Source: Tenodera sinensis
Taxonomy: Eukaryota; Arthropoda; Insecta; Mantodea; Mantidae
Direction: 5' to 3'
Assembly (NCBI GenBank): GCA_030765045.1
Contig: CM060969.1
Location: forward strand, 42,449,216-42,513,215
Length of the DNA: 64,000 nt
The notes under the pieces are model-generated. The model made no database searches and was not told the origin of the DNA. It was given only the letters and a program-made list of their open reading frames with translations. The translations under genes and the position numbers were made by a program. Every line of letters begins with the position of its first letter. Position 1 is the stretch's first letter. Shown in pieces: positions 47,935 through 57,899 of this stretch.

Positions 47935-48172
47935 AATACAAGGACGACGTTTGTGGGCATCCGAAGAGGTTGAGGAGTAATAGAATTCCAAAATGATATT
48001 GGATTGGAATGTTGATGGCGGGAGAAGTGGGAAGCCCAGAGAACAGCGGCTGGATAAGGTTATAAGAAACATGATCAACAAAGGCCTCAAAGAAGTAGTT
48101 GCGGAGGACAGAAAGTTGTAGCGGAGCAAAATTCATTTGGACAGAAGGAGAGCTACTGTATTGTAGAAGAAA
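47935..48172 (+). mobile_element. LINE reverse transcriptase C-terminus, clade 1
   Basis: From 47955 one frame reads GHPKRLRSNRIPKMILDWNV, then DGGRSGKPREQRLDKVIRNM, INKGLKEVVAEDRKL, a stop in place of the usual Trp codon, and RSKIHLDRRRAT to 48172. This matches the GHLxRM...RGRPxxRWLDxV...AxDRxxWRxxIH pattern closing a class of insect LINE polymerases. Only one stop interrupts it. A second LINE terminus with a different signature begins 17 bases downstream. Confidence 0.85.
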
Positions 48173-48188
48173 GCTTAAAAATAAAAAA

Positions 48189-48640
48189 TTAGACCGATAG
48201 TAACATATGATGCTGAGAACATGGAACCAGAACAATACAAATGAGGAAATACTAAGAAGATTTTAAGGAAAAATATTGAGAATATTTGGACTATTAAAGT
48301 ATAAGGAGGAAAGGATAATATGATACAACTATGAGATAGAAGAACTAATAGATAAACAAGATATTGAGAGGTTTATAAAGACATAAAGAATAAGATGGTT
48401 TAGGACAGGATAGGATAGGATGACAGGAGATAGAATTCGAAAAAGAATATTGTAAGGAAGGTTGTATGCTAGAATAAAAAGGGAGGCCAAAAACAAGAGG
48501 GTTACATGAAGTAACAGAGGATTTAAGGAAGATTGAAACCAGAGGGTGGAAAACGGAAGTGAAACATAAAAATTTTGGGAGTATTGTGCAGGAGGCCAAA
48601 GCTTATCAAGAGCTGAAGAGTCAGAAGAGAAAAGAGGAAC
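48189..48640 (+). mobile_element. LINE reverse transcriptase C-terminus, second copy with different signature
   Basis: Starts with IRPIVTYDAENM (48189-48224), matching the IRPIVTYGAExW block. It then continues with shifts of frame through YNYEIEELIDKQDIERFIKT and RIRWF, RMTGDRIRKRIL, RLYARIKREAK, and finally DLRKIETRGWKTEVKH and IVQEAKAYQELKSQKRKEE (to 48640). Many stops show a dead copy, but the order is complete from the thumb region to the C-terminus. Confidence 0.85.
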
Positions 48641-49070
48641 GTTTTCTTGAAATTATTGGCAGATGAGAGGATTCACTAGAAAACTTCATCGTTTGGAATC
48701 GAAGAAGAAATTCTCATAGAAATAATCAGCACGAACATATCCCATATCCAAACTTATCCTTTGGTATTTAAATAATTTTGCAACGTAATTTCAATGTCTG
48801 TTACCTTCTCCAACAACGAGGTCCATAGTAAACAGACTAGAAAACAGAAAATATACTTTTGACGTAGGCAGAAAATACTGAAAATATCAAGATGTACTAA
48901 GAAAACTAGAATAAAGAAGAGCAGCAGGGAAAGTAAAACTGGAACAATCACTGGATGAATCGGACAGTAACGGTGGCTTCTGCAAATTCCACCCATCACT
49001 AATCAAGTAATGCCCCATAGCCTGATAAACGTCAGAAAGGGGATTTAAGCCTATCCTATCCTATTATTAT
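48641..49070. other. possible LINE 3' UTR ending in CCTAT repeats
   Basis: Non-coding DNA after the LINE terminus ends near 49025-49068 with GAAAGGGGATTTAAG and CCTATCCTATCCTATT, then ATT units. A short terminal pentamer repeat is a plausible LINE tail, but I cannot connect it to the coding piece by sequence. Confidence 0.35.
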
Positions 49071-50475
49071 TACAACTCTAGCGTAGTATTCAACAAATTC
49101 CTTTTGTTTTGATGCGCTCCTTCCTACCATGGTCAGAATTTTCGTGGTAGGGCAAGCAGCTTCGTGATTCTATTTTCCTTCAAGGGAAGTGGGCTGGAAT
49201 AAATTTCTCTCGCATTGCAATTGTGGTCATAAATCAGACGAAAACGTGGTTAACCTTTAATCCTCTAAAAGCTCCGGGGTATGACTCCTGGAGATGAAGA
49301 AAAATTCAATTACTGATTGCAAATTCAGCGTGAGTGAGTTTGGCATTTAGACAACATGCAGGTGATATACTCGGCCCAAATGCTTTCTTAATTGTCAGGG
49401 ACATCGCAAGGCTATGCTAAATAAAGTGTTGATTCTTTCTGTACTGTTATATCCACCAACTTTATTGCCCTTGATTTCAAACGAAAGGCTTTCAATCATT
49501 GCAACACGAAATTAACATTATATAATCACACAGACCTCCCTGTAACCTTGCTATATAACTGGATCTTGTAGATATCTCTTAACTGATAGCTTATTGATAC
49601 ATAATTATTTTACCAAAGGCTGCTACTGAGTGCAAGAATTCCCAAGTAATTATTTATTTGAAAAAAATGTTAACCTTGATGGCTTAATGGTATTAATTTC
49701 TATAGTCAAACAGTTATCGACCGTAAGCTATTTTATATTTTTTTTTATTTCTTAAAATAGAGTTTTAATTAAATTCACAACTAGGAAGAAATTGAAATGA
49801 TTGTGTTTAATAGCAAGATTATGCTGAATTTATTTAATGTGAAACATTATATTGAATGAAACTATTTATAGTTGACTTAACACGACGTAACGTAAAAGTT
49901 TGACAAAGTTTTCCTTCACGTTACAAGTTTGGATGTCACGTGACTAATTTGAACCAATCTTCGTGCTTCTCTGTGTAATTATTTGCATCAACACTCTTTC
50001 TCTATTTCTTTGGCTTTGCTCCAAAAGAAGGTTATAATCACCTCCATACTGTAAAAATGTTTAAAAATGTTTCTTACTCCATAGTTTCATAATTTTTGTT
50101 TTAATTTTTGCACTAACATAGGATTAGAGAAAAAAGCTATTTCGAACATCCGCCATGTCTGTCGAGTACAAAGAAAGACGACCAAAATAGTTTTCTGTAC
50201 GTTAAGTGCATCCTAATTGACGTATAGCCACATTGCTTACTTTACGCTACGTTCCGTCGCTACTTACGACTACCCTTAGTGTGTTCTTAGTAATGCCAAA
50301 TATTTTGTGAGAAAGTTGGCCATATATGAATTTAAATGTTTCGCTAAATAAACATATGTTTAGAATTCAACCTTGGCTGAAACGATAAGATTTTCCATTA
50401 GGATACGAAACGGAATCTGTGATTAGAAGAAACCGGATTTGAATGCTTAATCAAATAGTAACTTACGCATGCAAA
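49071..50475. other. AT-rich DNA, nothing identified
   Basis: No coding, tRNA-like or tandem repeat signal that I can support in 1.4 kb. Confidence 0.4.
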
Positions 50476-50478
50476 GAT

Positions 50479-50479
<1 letters not shown>

Positions 50480-50536
<57 letters not shown>
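50480..50536. repeat. poly(A) run of about 57
   Basis: A pure A tract follows ATGCAAAGATGC and ends with GAGAAAAAGAC. It could be the tail of an inserted retrosequence, but the upstream 60 bases show no recognised SINE or gene, so the source is unknown. Confidence 0.9.
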
Positions 50537-50544
<8 letters not shown>

Positions 50545-50549
50545 GACAT

Positions 50550-51200
50550 ATAAAATATTTAATTTTTGAATAATAATACAAATAAGTACTCTTGTACCTC
50601 GCTAACAGTTGTACTTCAGTCCGTAGCGGGCCGCAATGAAACTACAGGGTTTCGAATTTAACCGGAGAGTGTTAAGAATGACACTGTTAAGGCAAATAGT
50701 ATTAATAAAATCTGAACTACCAATTAGGAAACTCTTTCTAAATCGAATTAATACGTTATGAATGTATGGCAAGACGAATATTATTAATGAATATAGGTTT
50801 ATTGAACATTAGCGTTATGGTGATTTTTACTTTCGTTTTTTAATATAGTAGCCTCCTCTATGACTCAAACATCTTTAAATTGAGTAATTCATTTTCGTTT
50901 TCTTCCATCTGACTCAGCGTAAGATAACTCAACTTTGCTGTAATACGTTTCGAAGTGTTATGTGGAAATGGCTTCTTCCTCCTCCAATGACCTTTATTAT
51001 GATTATACAGAATGCAAGGTATATTTGTATATTTATTTTAAGGGGAGACAGATTATCATGTACCTTTATAATAATCTAAATTATTTAATTATCGAATTAG
51101 TGCACATAAAATATTGTACTTATAGAGAAAAAGTTGTTCTAAATCAAATACATCATGTTATTTTAGGAGGACGAATTATATATATATTTCATATATATTC
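50550..51200. other. AT-rich DNA
   Basis: An open frame from 50962 continues into the TA array and has no known domain. Nothing further is seen. Confidence 0.4.
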
Positions 51201-51204
51201 TTTG

Positions 51205-51208
<4 letters not shown>

Positions 51209-51280
<72 letters not shown>
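51209..51280. repeat. (TA)n microsatellite
   Basis: About 35 TA units, preceded by shorter TATA runs from 51178. It is self-complementary. Confidence 0.95.
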
Positions 51281-51282
<2 letters not shown>

Positions 51283-51997
51283 TAGGGAAATACTTTACCA
51301 TCAGGTAAAAACGTCAATACTGGCAAAAACGTTGTAAGTTATTGAGTAAAAGGAAATAACACATTGTCCTCTAAATGAAATGACAATTACTACAATTTCC
51401 AGGTGCAGTTAGGCGGCTCTTTCCCTAACTAAAAGAGCCTAAGCAGAGGCGCCGTCCAGAAAGGTTAGCACCCTCATGTTGGGATACCCCAAGGACCATC
51501 TGCATTGCCAACCTGCCACTTAGCAGGGGTTTTCCTTTTTTGTGTCTTAATTATCTAACTTTAAAAGGTCTCCGCCAATAACTCTCTTTCTTGCTGTCTT
51601 TATTTCCTAGTACGCCCCCCAGACCCCGCTGCATAACCTCCCCCAAACAGTTTTTTCTTGGTGATATACCTGTGTTTCTTCAAGGCTGCATTCCGTTTTG
51701 GTTGCAAATTGTTTCCTCATTCTTTTGAAACATGGCACAAGAAGTTCGGACTTATTTTTAACACCTGTAGCTCTTCCAAGACGAAATACTTTCTATGGAC
51801 ACTCATTTTTCTGATTTCTTTGTTAATTACATGTAATCTTGTTCATTAAGTTGTTTCAGAAATGTATATGCTATCTCTTGTGTTTCATGCAGATAATTTT
51901 CAATGTTTATATCATTCTATCCCTGGATTCTTGGAGGGCTTCTCTTGATAAATATTTGCATAGTTACGTTTATGTTTATAATGTTTCTTCTGTATTA
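51281..51997. other. unclassified DNA with a GC-rich patch
   Basis: Bases 51400-51535 are GC-richer (GGCGGCTCTTTCCC and GAGGCGCCGTCC) with a near-palindromic TTAGGCGGCTC/GAGCCTAAG element (51410-51450). No family is recognised. Confidence 0.3.
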
Positions 51998-52110
51998 TGT
52001 TGCAGGGATATAGGGAGACCCAGGAAAAGATGGGTATTGTGAAATCGGAACAGGCTACAAGTCTGCTCCTGGAAGTGAAGGATAAGACTAAGTTTTCTTA
52101 TTGATACCAA
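51998..52110 (+). mobile_element. short LINE C-terminal fragment
   Basis: RDIGRPRKRW (52004-52033) is the signature near the end of insect LINE polymerases. GTGYKSAPGSEG-like sequence in another frame (52047-52082) matches the usual following EAGTGxxS block. A pyrimidine tract with GCAG directly before it mimics a splice acceptor. The remnant is only about 110 bases and abuts a SINE. Confidence 0.55.
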
Positions 52111-52117
52111 AGAAAAA

Positions 52118-52530
52118 TGGCTCAGTAATAACGTGTCAGGCTCACGTTCGTGAGGTCCCGGGTTCAATTCCCATCGATCACCCACTCTGACCTTGGGTTT
52201 ATCGTGATTCTCCCTAGCTGGTAGACGAATGTTGTGGTGGTTTCTCAGTTATCACGATTTCCTTTTCATCATTTGCCTTTCATTCTGCTTCTTTCTCATC
52301 CTTCAGGTGTGCCAGGTTTTCTTGTGTGTGCTAACCCGGATGCTTGTCTCCATGGGCAGTAGAGAGCCTCTTGGTCGAGGGTCATTCATCGCCTTCAGAG
52401 AGCTCCAGCAGTGACTTCCGCACGTCCCTGTAAGCTACCTGCCTGCAGCTCGTAACCTCCTGAGGTGGCAACCACAGTGGATCTATGTTGGTCTAAATGT
52501 ACGAGGTGTCCCACCAACCACCCGACTCTA
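52118..52530 (+). mobile_element. tRNA-derived SINE, family B
   Basis: The head has A-box-like ATGGCTCAGTAATAACGTG and B box GGGTTCAATTCCCATCG. The body is CACTCTGACCTTGGG, GTAGACGAATGTTG, ATCATTTGCCTTTCATTC and CATCCTTCAGG. The 3' part, CAGTGACTTCCGCACGTCCC to GGATCTATGTTGG and ACGAGGTGTCC, is shared with 57530-57740. The 96-codon minus-strand frame is not a gene. Confidence 0.8.
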
Positions 52531-52534
52531 TACC

Positions 52535-53270
52535 GCAATATAAAACTTACATCTATGTAGTTAAAACCTAAGCGATGGAATTGGGAACAACAATATTGCA
52601 GTTTCAGAAGAAACTGAAGAGTAGATATGGCAGTTAAAGTCAGTCGATGAAGGGACAATGCGATGTAATACGTTAGCTGCTTCATTCACACAGTATTTAA
52701 TGCTGCAGGCTATATGATTATTTCTCACCTTCCCCCGCTGTTTTACGTGTTTTATCTGTATATGGATTATGCAACGTTGCTTGCTTCACCTTCAGCGACC
52801 AAGAATAATCAATCCAACAATACTTTGGTACCACATGAAACCCTTTCTTCCTGTATACCTTTAGTCTATGATGTGAATCACATTTGATCGAACAATAAAT
52901 TTATCAAGCCTAAGCCCGGAGACGTTAACGAAAGACAACAATAAAAACATTGACACCTTTTTCATCCTCATCAAACCCCATTTTCATCCCAATTTCTGCT
53001 AAAATATTTCCTCTTCTAAATGTCTGACAATAATTTTGTCCACTATCCACAAGAAAATATAAGCAATGATGTAAATGCCACCTCTTCGCATAAACTAACA
53101 CAAACTAAAATCATCAAAACAGTAAATTGTAATGTTTGTTCTTTCTCCATTTCAAAAATTAACATTTTGTGTTTGTTAATTTGCCTGACAGTGTTTTTAA
53201 ATAAAGACAAATACTTCGTGGTGCAACTTTGCTGTGATGCATGCAAGTAATGACTATTTTATCTATTTTA
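52535..53270. other. AT-rich DNA, nothing identified
   Basis: Short frames on both strands at 53020-53250 lack any recognised domain. Confidence 0.4.
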
Positions 53271-53271
53271 T

Positions 53272-53272
<1 letters not shown>

Positions 53273-53329
<57 letters not shown>

Positions 53330-53330
53330 T
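53273..53330. repeat. (AAT)n followed by a TATA-rich palindromic tract
   Basis: About 19 AAT units, then 70 bases of TATATACTATATATTATAC repeats and an ATT-rich return arm to 53400. Together these can fold on themselves. No LINE motif is seen at either flank. Confidence 0.9.
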
Positions 53331-53404
53331 ATATACTATATATTATACTATATATTATATTACATATACTATTGTATTATTATTATAATTATTATTGTTT
53401 TTGT

Positions 53405-54375
53405 TGTCTTCTTTGTTGTTTTAATTGTTCCACTTTTATGAATTCTGGTTCTTTGACGTCCTTTGTACTATAAGACAGATGTTTTATTTTACAACGACAT
53501 GTTTATTTGTATTTGTTTGCAGGTTTGCAACGTATAATATTTTAAGGATTATTAGAGCATAAGACTGTTGTATGTGATGAGTCAGGAGCTGAAATTAAAC
53601 ATGAATAGACAAAAGCTTGCACCAGCTTGTTAAGCTGACAGATACGTCTGATTTAGTTTAGGACATACGCCCAAACTTGTGCAGAAACGGAACTCCAAGA
53701 CAGCTGTTTTACATAACCTCGCCTATTTAAGCACTCCAATTAAAAATAGAGGACTTGGAAATACATGTGCTACAGCAAAATAAAACGCCTGAGCCACTTC
53801 TGAAAACAATTCTTCACGAGAATCTTATCTAGTTTCCAATCAACCAGTGTTCTCATACACCTTATTTTCTTGCCTTACCCCAACCCTCTCCTCTTTCAAC
53901 AACTGTTTTCGAAGCGACGGTATTTATTATTTTGACATTTCTATTTTCCCTGTCTTTCTTTGTTCCTCGCGCGCTACTTTTCTTTCTTGTCCCCATCCTT
54001 GGGCTTCCTTCCGTTTCCCTGAATCAACATCCGGGCTAAGATTCTGAATCACGCCGAATGTAAGAGAGAGAAGCAAACGAAAAATAGTAAAAAAGAGAGG
54101 TAAAAAGCACATGAGACCAGCAGAAAATTGTACGTAATCTTGATCTATTCATTCCTCTTACTCCTTGGATTTCGCCTTGCTGTTTCCTACAATCTCTCTT
54201 CTCGTCTTTATCTTTCTGTATCGCTTGCCTCCTCTCTCCATCTTGGGCTGAGAGCTGAGAACATGCGTGCAATAGTGGCTCAAATCCATTTAATAAAGAT
54301 ATGACACTCATGTATTGAAAGTCAAAATTATCATTACTTGAATGCTTATGTCTCAAACAGTAATTGAAGAACGAA
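53405..54375. other. unclassified DNA
   Basis: A pyrimidine-rich stretch lies at 53870-54020, and a purine-rich complement-like stretch at 54060-54110. Frames here are low-complexity and not called. Confidence 0.35.
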
Positions 54376-54379
54376 AAAA

Positions 54380-55135
54380 TTGACTTGTTACATTCACAAG
54401 GCTTTCTGCACCCATTGTTTTAATCGAGAAAAAGTTCGTAGAAAAATATTCATTATACATTTCCTTATAAGTATAATGGGAATACAGTAGCCGTAAGCAA
54501 TAGTCAGTGCATTTAACAGTTGGTCGCTATGTGACGGCTTTAAAATTCCATTGTCTTTGCATAGCTAGGACATAGAAAAACGAATAACGACTTGCTAATT
54601 GACAAAAATTTCAGTATTTGTTAATTCAAACCTGTGACAATGAATAGGTATATTGAAAAGATATTGCGAAATTAATTAGATTTTTCTGTAGTAAGATTTT
54701 GTCTACCTCTTGCTTTACCAGTTAAGAGAAAGTCATTCCTAAGGAAGAGGATTTCAGGAGCTATTTCAAGAAAATTCAAAATATACTTTTATTTGTCATA
54801 AAAATATCTCAAAAATATGGTACTTTATTTAAAATAATTAATACCTTTTGAGAAAATCAAAATTTTTGAATATTTATTCACGTAGAACGCAGTTGGATGG
54901 GGGGGGGGGGCAAAATAATCTTAACAATGTTGGTGTGACATCCTAGGAAAATGCAGAATTTAGAGATATGTAAATAATTTTTGTTTGAATTATTTGTTCG
55001 GCGCGCACACACACAGAGAGACCTTTTTTTTCTTCTAAAAATACATTTTTTTAATTCAGAGTCTCTCAAAACATGTATTTCCGGTGACATCTTGGTAACT
55101 GCTTTCTCTACTTACTGTAGGTAAGTGTAAACAGC
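54380..55135 (-). repeat. TG-core repeat, full-length on the minus strand (copy 16)
   Basis: The 3' end lies at the left (GTTACATTCACAAGGCTTTC, 54389-54408). Moving right come TTTTAATCGAGAAAAAG, AATACAGTAGCCGTAAGC, TAGTAAGATTTTGTCTACC, CTTGCTTTACCAGTTA, TTTTGAGAAAATCAAAATT, a run of ten G, the reduced core CGCGCACACACACAGAGAG (54999-55018), and TTTCCGGTGACATC near the 5' end at 55090. Total is about 750 bases with a very short microsatellite. This shows the family exists without expansion. Confidence 0.75.
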
Positions 55136-55173
55136 GTTCAAATGTTTATATGAAACACAACAAAATAAATCTC

Positions 55174-55455
55174 ACATAGCGCAGTGGTAGCGCGCCTGCC
55201 TCTGGCGCGGAGGACCCGGGTTCGATCCCCTGTACGTCGTGAGGACTTTTCTCCCGCTGGGAGGTCTGGCACGGGGTACACTCAGCCAGGTTAGGTCCCG
55301 GAGGGGCCAATTGAGGAGCTACTTGACGTACCTGCACCTTCAGTACTGCACCCCACTCATAACGCCTGTAAAGGGGCGCGGGTGGAGGACGCAGCGGCAA
55401 GGCGGTAAGGCTTGGCCCTTCATACGCTATTGCGCTTGGGGTTTACTCTTTTTTA
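55174..55455 (+). mobile_element. tRNA-derived SINE, family C
   Basis: The head has A box TAGCGCAGTGGTAGCGC, an anticodon-arm-like CTGCCTCTGGCGCGGAGG, and B box GGTTCGATCCCC. The body is GGTCTGGCACGGGGTACAC, TTAGGTCCCGGAGGGGCC, TACTGCACCCCACTCATAA and GGCTTGGCCCTTCAT with CTATTGCGCTTGGG. Compared with the copies at 9387 and 61694 it lacks the CGTAAAGACCGC segment, an internal deletion. The 84-codon minus-strand frame is not a gene. Confidence 0.88.
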
Positions 55456-55731
55456 TTTAAAATAACTTTCCTCAGAAATTAGCTTATTAACTGCGCTAAA
55501 ACAATGTTCTTCAAATGTGAGTTTCAGATTTTACAAAAACATACAAACATACTTAACAAACCTGAGTGAACTTGCACTAATAACTGCATGGAGAGTTTTA
55601 GTTCGCATGCATTCGGGAAATTTTCTGAAACTTCATTCTCATAACTTATAACTGTATCATAAGGGGCATTTAAACGCTGAGAAATGTCTGAAACACTTCA
55701 ACTGAGAAAAATGTAGTGGAAAGTGCACAGA

Positions 55732-55928
55732 TATAACCTGGCCTGAAATTCCGTTAACTATATTTTTTTATATAAATACAGCATATTTTTGCCCAAAATG
55801 CATAATTTATAAACCGATTAACATGTGTACAGTAAATTTGGTAAAACACCTCTAGAGGTTTTGAGGAAAAAGTATGGAATATCAAAGGAAGCCTCAAATT
55901 GTCCACCCTGCCTTCAGGCCAGTGTTAT
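55732..55928. mobile_element. 197-bp MITE candidate with 15/16-bp inverted ends
   Basis: ATAACCTGGCCTGAA (55732-55746) and TTCAGGCCAGTGTTAT (55913-55928) are inverted copies that differ by one inserted base. The interior is AT-rich with no coding capacity. No target duplication is clear. The size and ends fit a miniature inverted-repeat element, but only one copy is visible in the window. Confidence 0.5.
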
Positions 55929-55989
55929 TTAAATCGTCCATATGAAAAATTTCCTAGAAAATTAACTATAATAACTCAATTGGTAGGTA

Positions 55990-56425
55990 TATTTTTATTA
56001 CACTCTATGGTTTTGCTGAAATCAGATAGTATAAAACCTTATGGTTTACTAGTAATATAAAATTCAAATAAGGTAAATAGAAAATGCAATATAACTTTCT
56101 ATGGCTATCCTGCGGATATAGAATGTTAGGCAGGTGTTTTTGAAAAAATTAAAAATAAATGTTGCATTTTTCAATGTAAAGCATAGTTTCGAATGGAAGA
56201 CATTGTGTAAAAATGTTTCATCCTTAGAAGGGTTGAAGAAATTATCCAAATGTTCGTTTTTGTGTTATGCTGTTGACCTACATATGTTTTGAAACATTAT
56301 TTTTGAGTTCAGGGACATCAAAACACGCATTTACGATGCAATGTCTGTCTTAGGTGAAATGCAATACATCCTCTGCCTAATATAGATAAAGGGCGGAGAA
56401 AGTAAAAAGGAAGTTAAAAGCTGTA
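55990..56425 (-). repeat. TG-core repeat lacking the microsatellite (copy 17)
   Basis: Reading left to right: CCTTATGGTTTACTAGTAAT; ATGTAAAGCATAGTTTCGAATGG; ATGTTTCATCCTTAGAAGG; GTTTTTGTGTTATGCTGTTGACC; CAGGGACATCAAAACACG; and at the 5' end TAGATAAAGGGCGGAGAAAG and AAAAAGG. Where other copies carry the TG core there is only ACATATG, so this copy has no microsatellite. Confidence 0.7.
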
Positions 56426-56429
56426 TTAG

Positions 56430-57500
56430 GTGAATAATTTTAAAAGTCAAATTACAATGTTAGTATATCATATTGTTTTTGAATGAAAAACAGCAGGAAA
56501 TGTTAACCAATCAGAGGATTATTACCTCTCTAGCTGTCTGTATAAAATTACATTGAACATATTAAATTCCAAGGATAGCAATTTACTATGTTTTAACAAC
56601 TGGCAAACGGGTCAAGATAACAATTAAAAGTTTCGCTTGATTTCTAACATTTTTAGGAGATTAAAAGATACAAGGTTCGTACCTCATCTTAAATATAATA
56701 TTTTAGTGTCATTTTGATATGCTGAAAAGGTCCTTTCTTTCCAAACCTTTTTTTTATTTTTTTTTATTATTATTTATTTTACTTTGCTTGAATCTTGCAA
56801 TAATTGAAGTCATAGATAAAATAAAAATCTCCAGTGTGGTTAAAAGACAACCCATATCAATGTCCAATTGTTTTAAATATTGAGTAACAAAATAACTATA
56901 GTACATAAGCAAGAATCAATTATGAAGATAAAACGAAAAGTCAGTCTGAATTAATGAAGCTATAAGGAAGCATTTTGAGTAATGGGCAACAAATTCATTT
57001 ATTTAAGGCTGCAAAATGAATCTCAAAAAGCATTAGTTTCTTAAGTAAGGAGATATTTATTTAAACTATAATGGCATTAAATATGAATCAGCTGTTTCTT
57101 TTAATCCAAAAGTCAGTGTGTTTCAACATTTTACAAGAATGAATTTGCTTTCGATCTTATTAATTTAATAGAAACGTTAATAGAGAGTTAATATAATTTT
57201 TCAATTCAATTTGTAAATGTACTCCTTTGTTTCTAGTTATAAATAACGTAACGCACTAATATCGGGAATTCCCTGAGCACAAGTTTCTTTACTTGTAGGC
57301 GTTGTAAATATAATTATGTAACTAATGTTTCAATTAATATTTATTATTATCATCATCCATTATTGTACCATTAAGGTACTCCCACTTGCTTTTTAAGACG
57401 GGGAAATTATTATCAGAATATATATTCCTGTTTTGAAGACTGGAAAGTTGAAATTTTCCTTGCGTTAATGTTGAAAACCCTAAACTGGCAAGTTTAACGC
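56430..57500. other. AT-rich DNA, nothing identified
   Basis: There is only a short ATT/ATC run at 57345-57360 and T-rich runs near 56750. Confidence 0.4.
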
Positions 57501-57519
57501 ATGGTTGTTAATAAAGGCA

Positions 57520-57740
57520 TCCTTGACGGAACCGCGGTGTGCTGGCTGCTTAGCGGGGCCTGGTGCTGGGATGAAGAGATATCAGCACTTCTTAGGGACT
57601 TCCACGCGTCTCTGTGGCCTGTCTAGCTGCGACCCTGTGCGATACCTTCGGTTCCCTCATTTCATCCCTGCTTTCTTTGTGGTGGTAGGCACAATAGATC
57701 TGTGTGGGTGGAAGTGAACGAGGTGTCCTCTCTGTATTTG
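57520..57740 (+). mobile_element. SINE family B, 3' part only
   Basis: GGGACTTCCACGCGTCTCTG, CTGTCTAGCTGCGACC, CAATAGATCTGTGTGGG and ACGAGGTGTCC parallel the 3' part of the SINE at 52118-52530 (GTGACTTCCGCACGTCCCTG ... CAGTGGATCTATGTTGG ... ACGAGGTGTCC). The tRNA-like head is missing. The short frames here are not genes. Confidence 0.55.
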
Positions 57741-57899
57741 TACCCTTACCCTTTTTAGCTTTACAGCAGAAAGTACTTGAGGAAAACATGCGTTCTTCAA
57801 AACAGGAAAGCTTAACCAGAGGATTGCGGAAATACGAGAAACGTGAATCTGCTATGCTTTCAGAAATCGCTGTGCTAAGGGAATGATTCAAATTTAAAG

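Noticed and set aside
50480..50536. Processed pseudogene indicated by the poly(A) run
   Set aside because: No gene-like or SINE-like sequence is seen upstream, and no target duplication is apparent.
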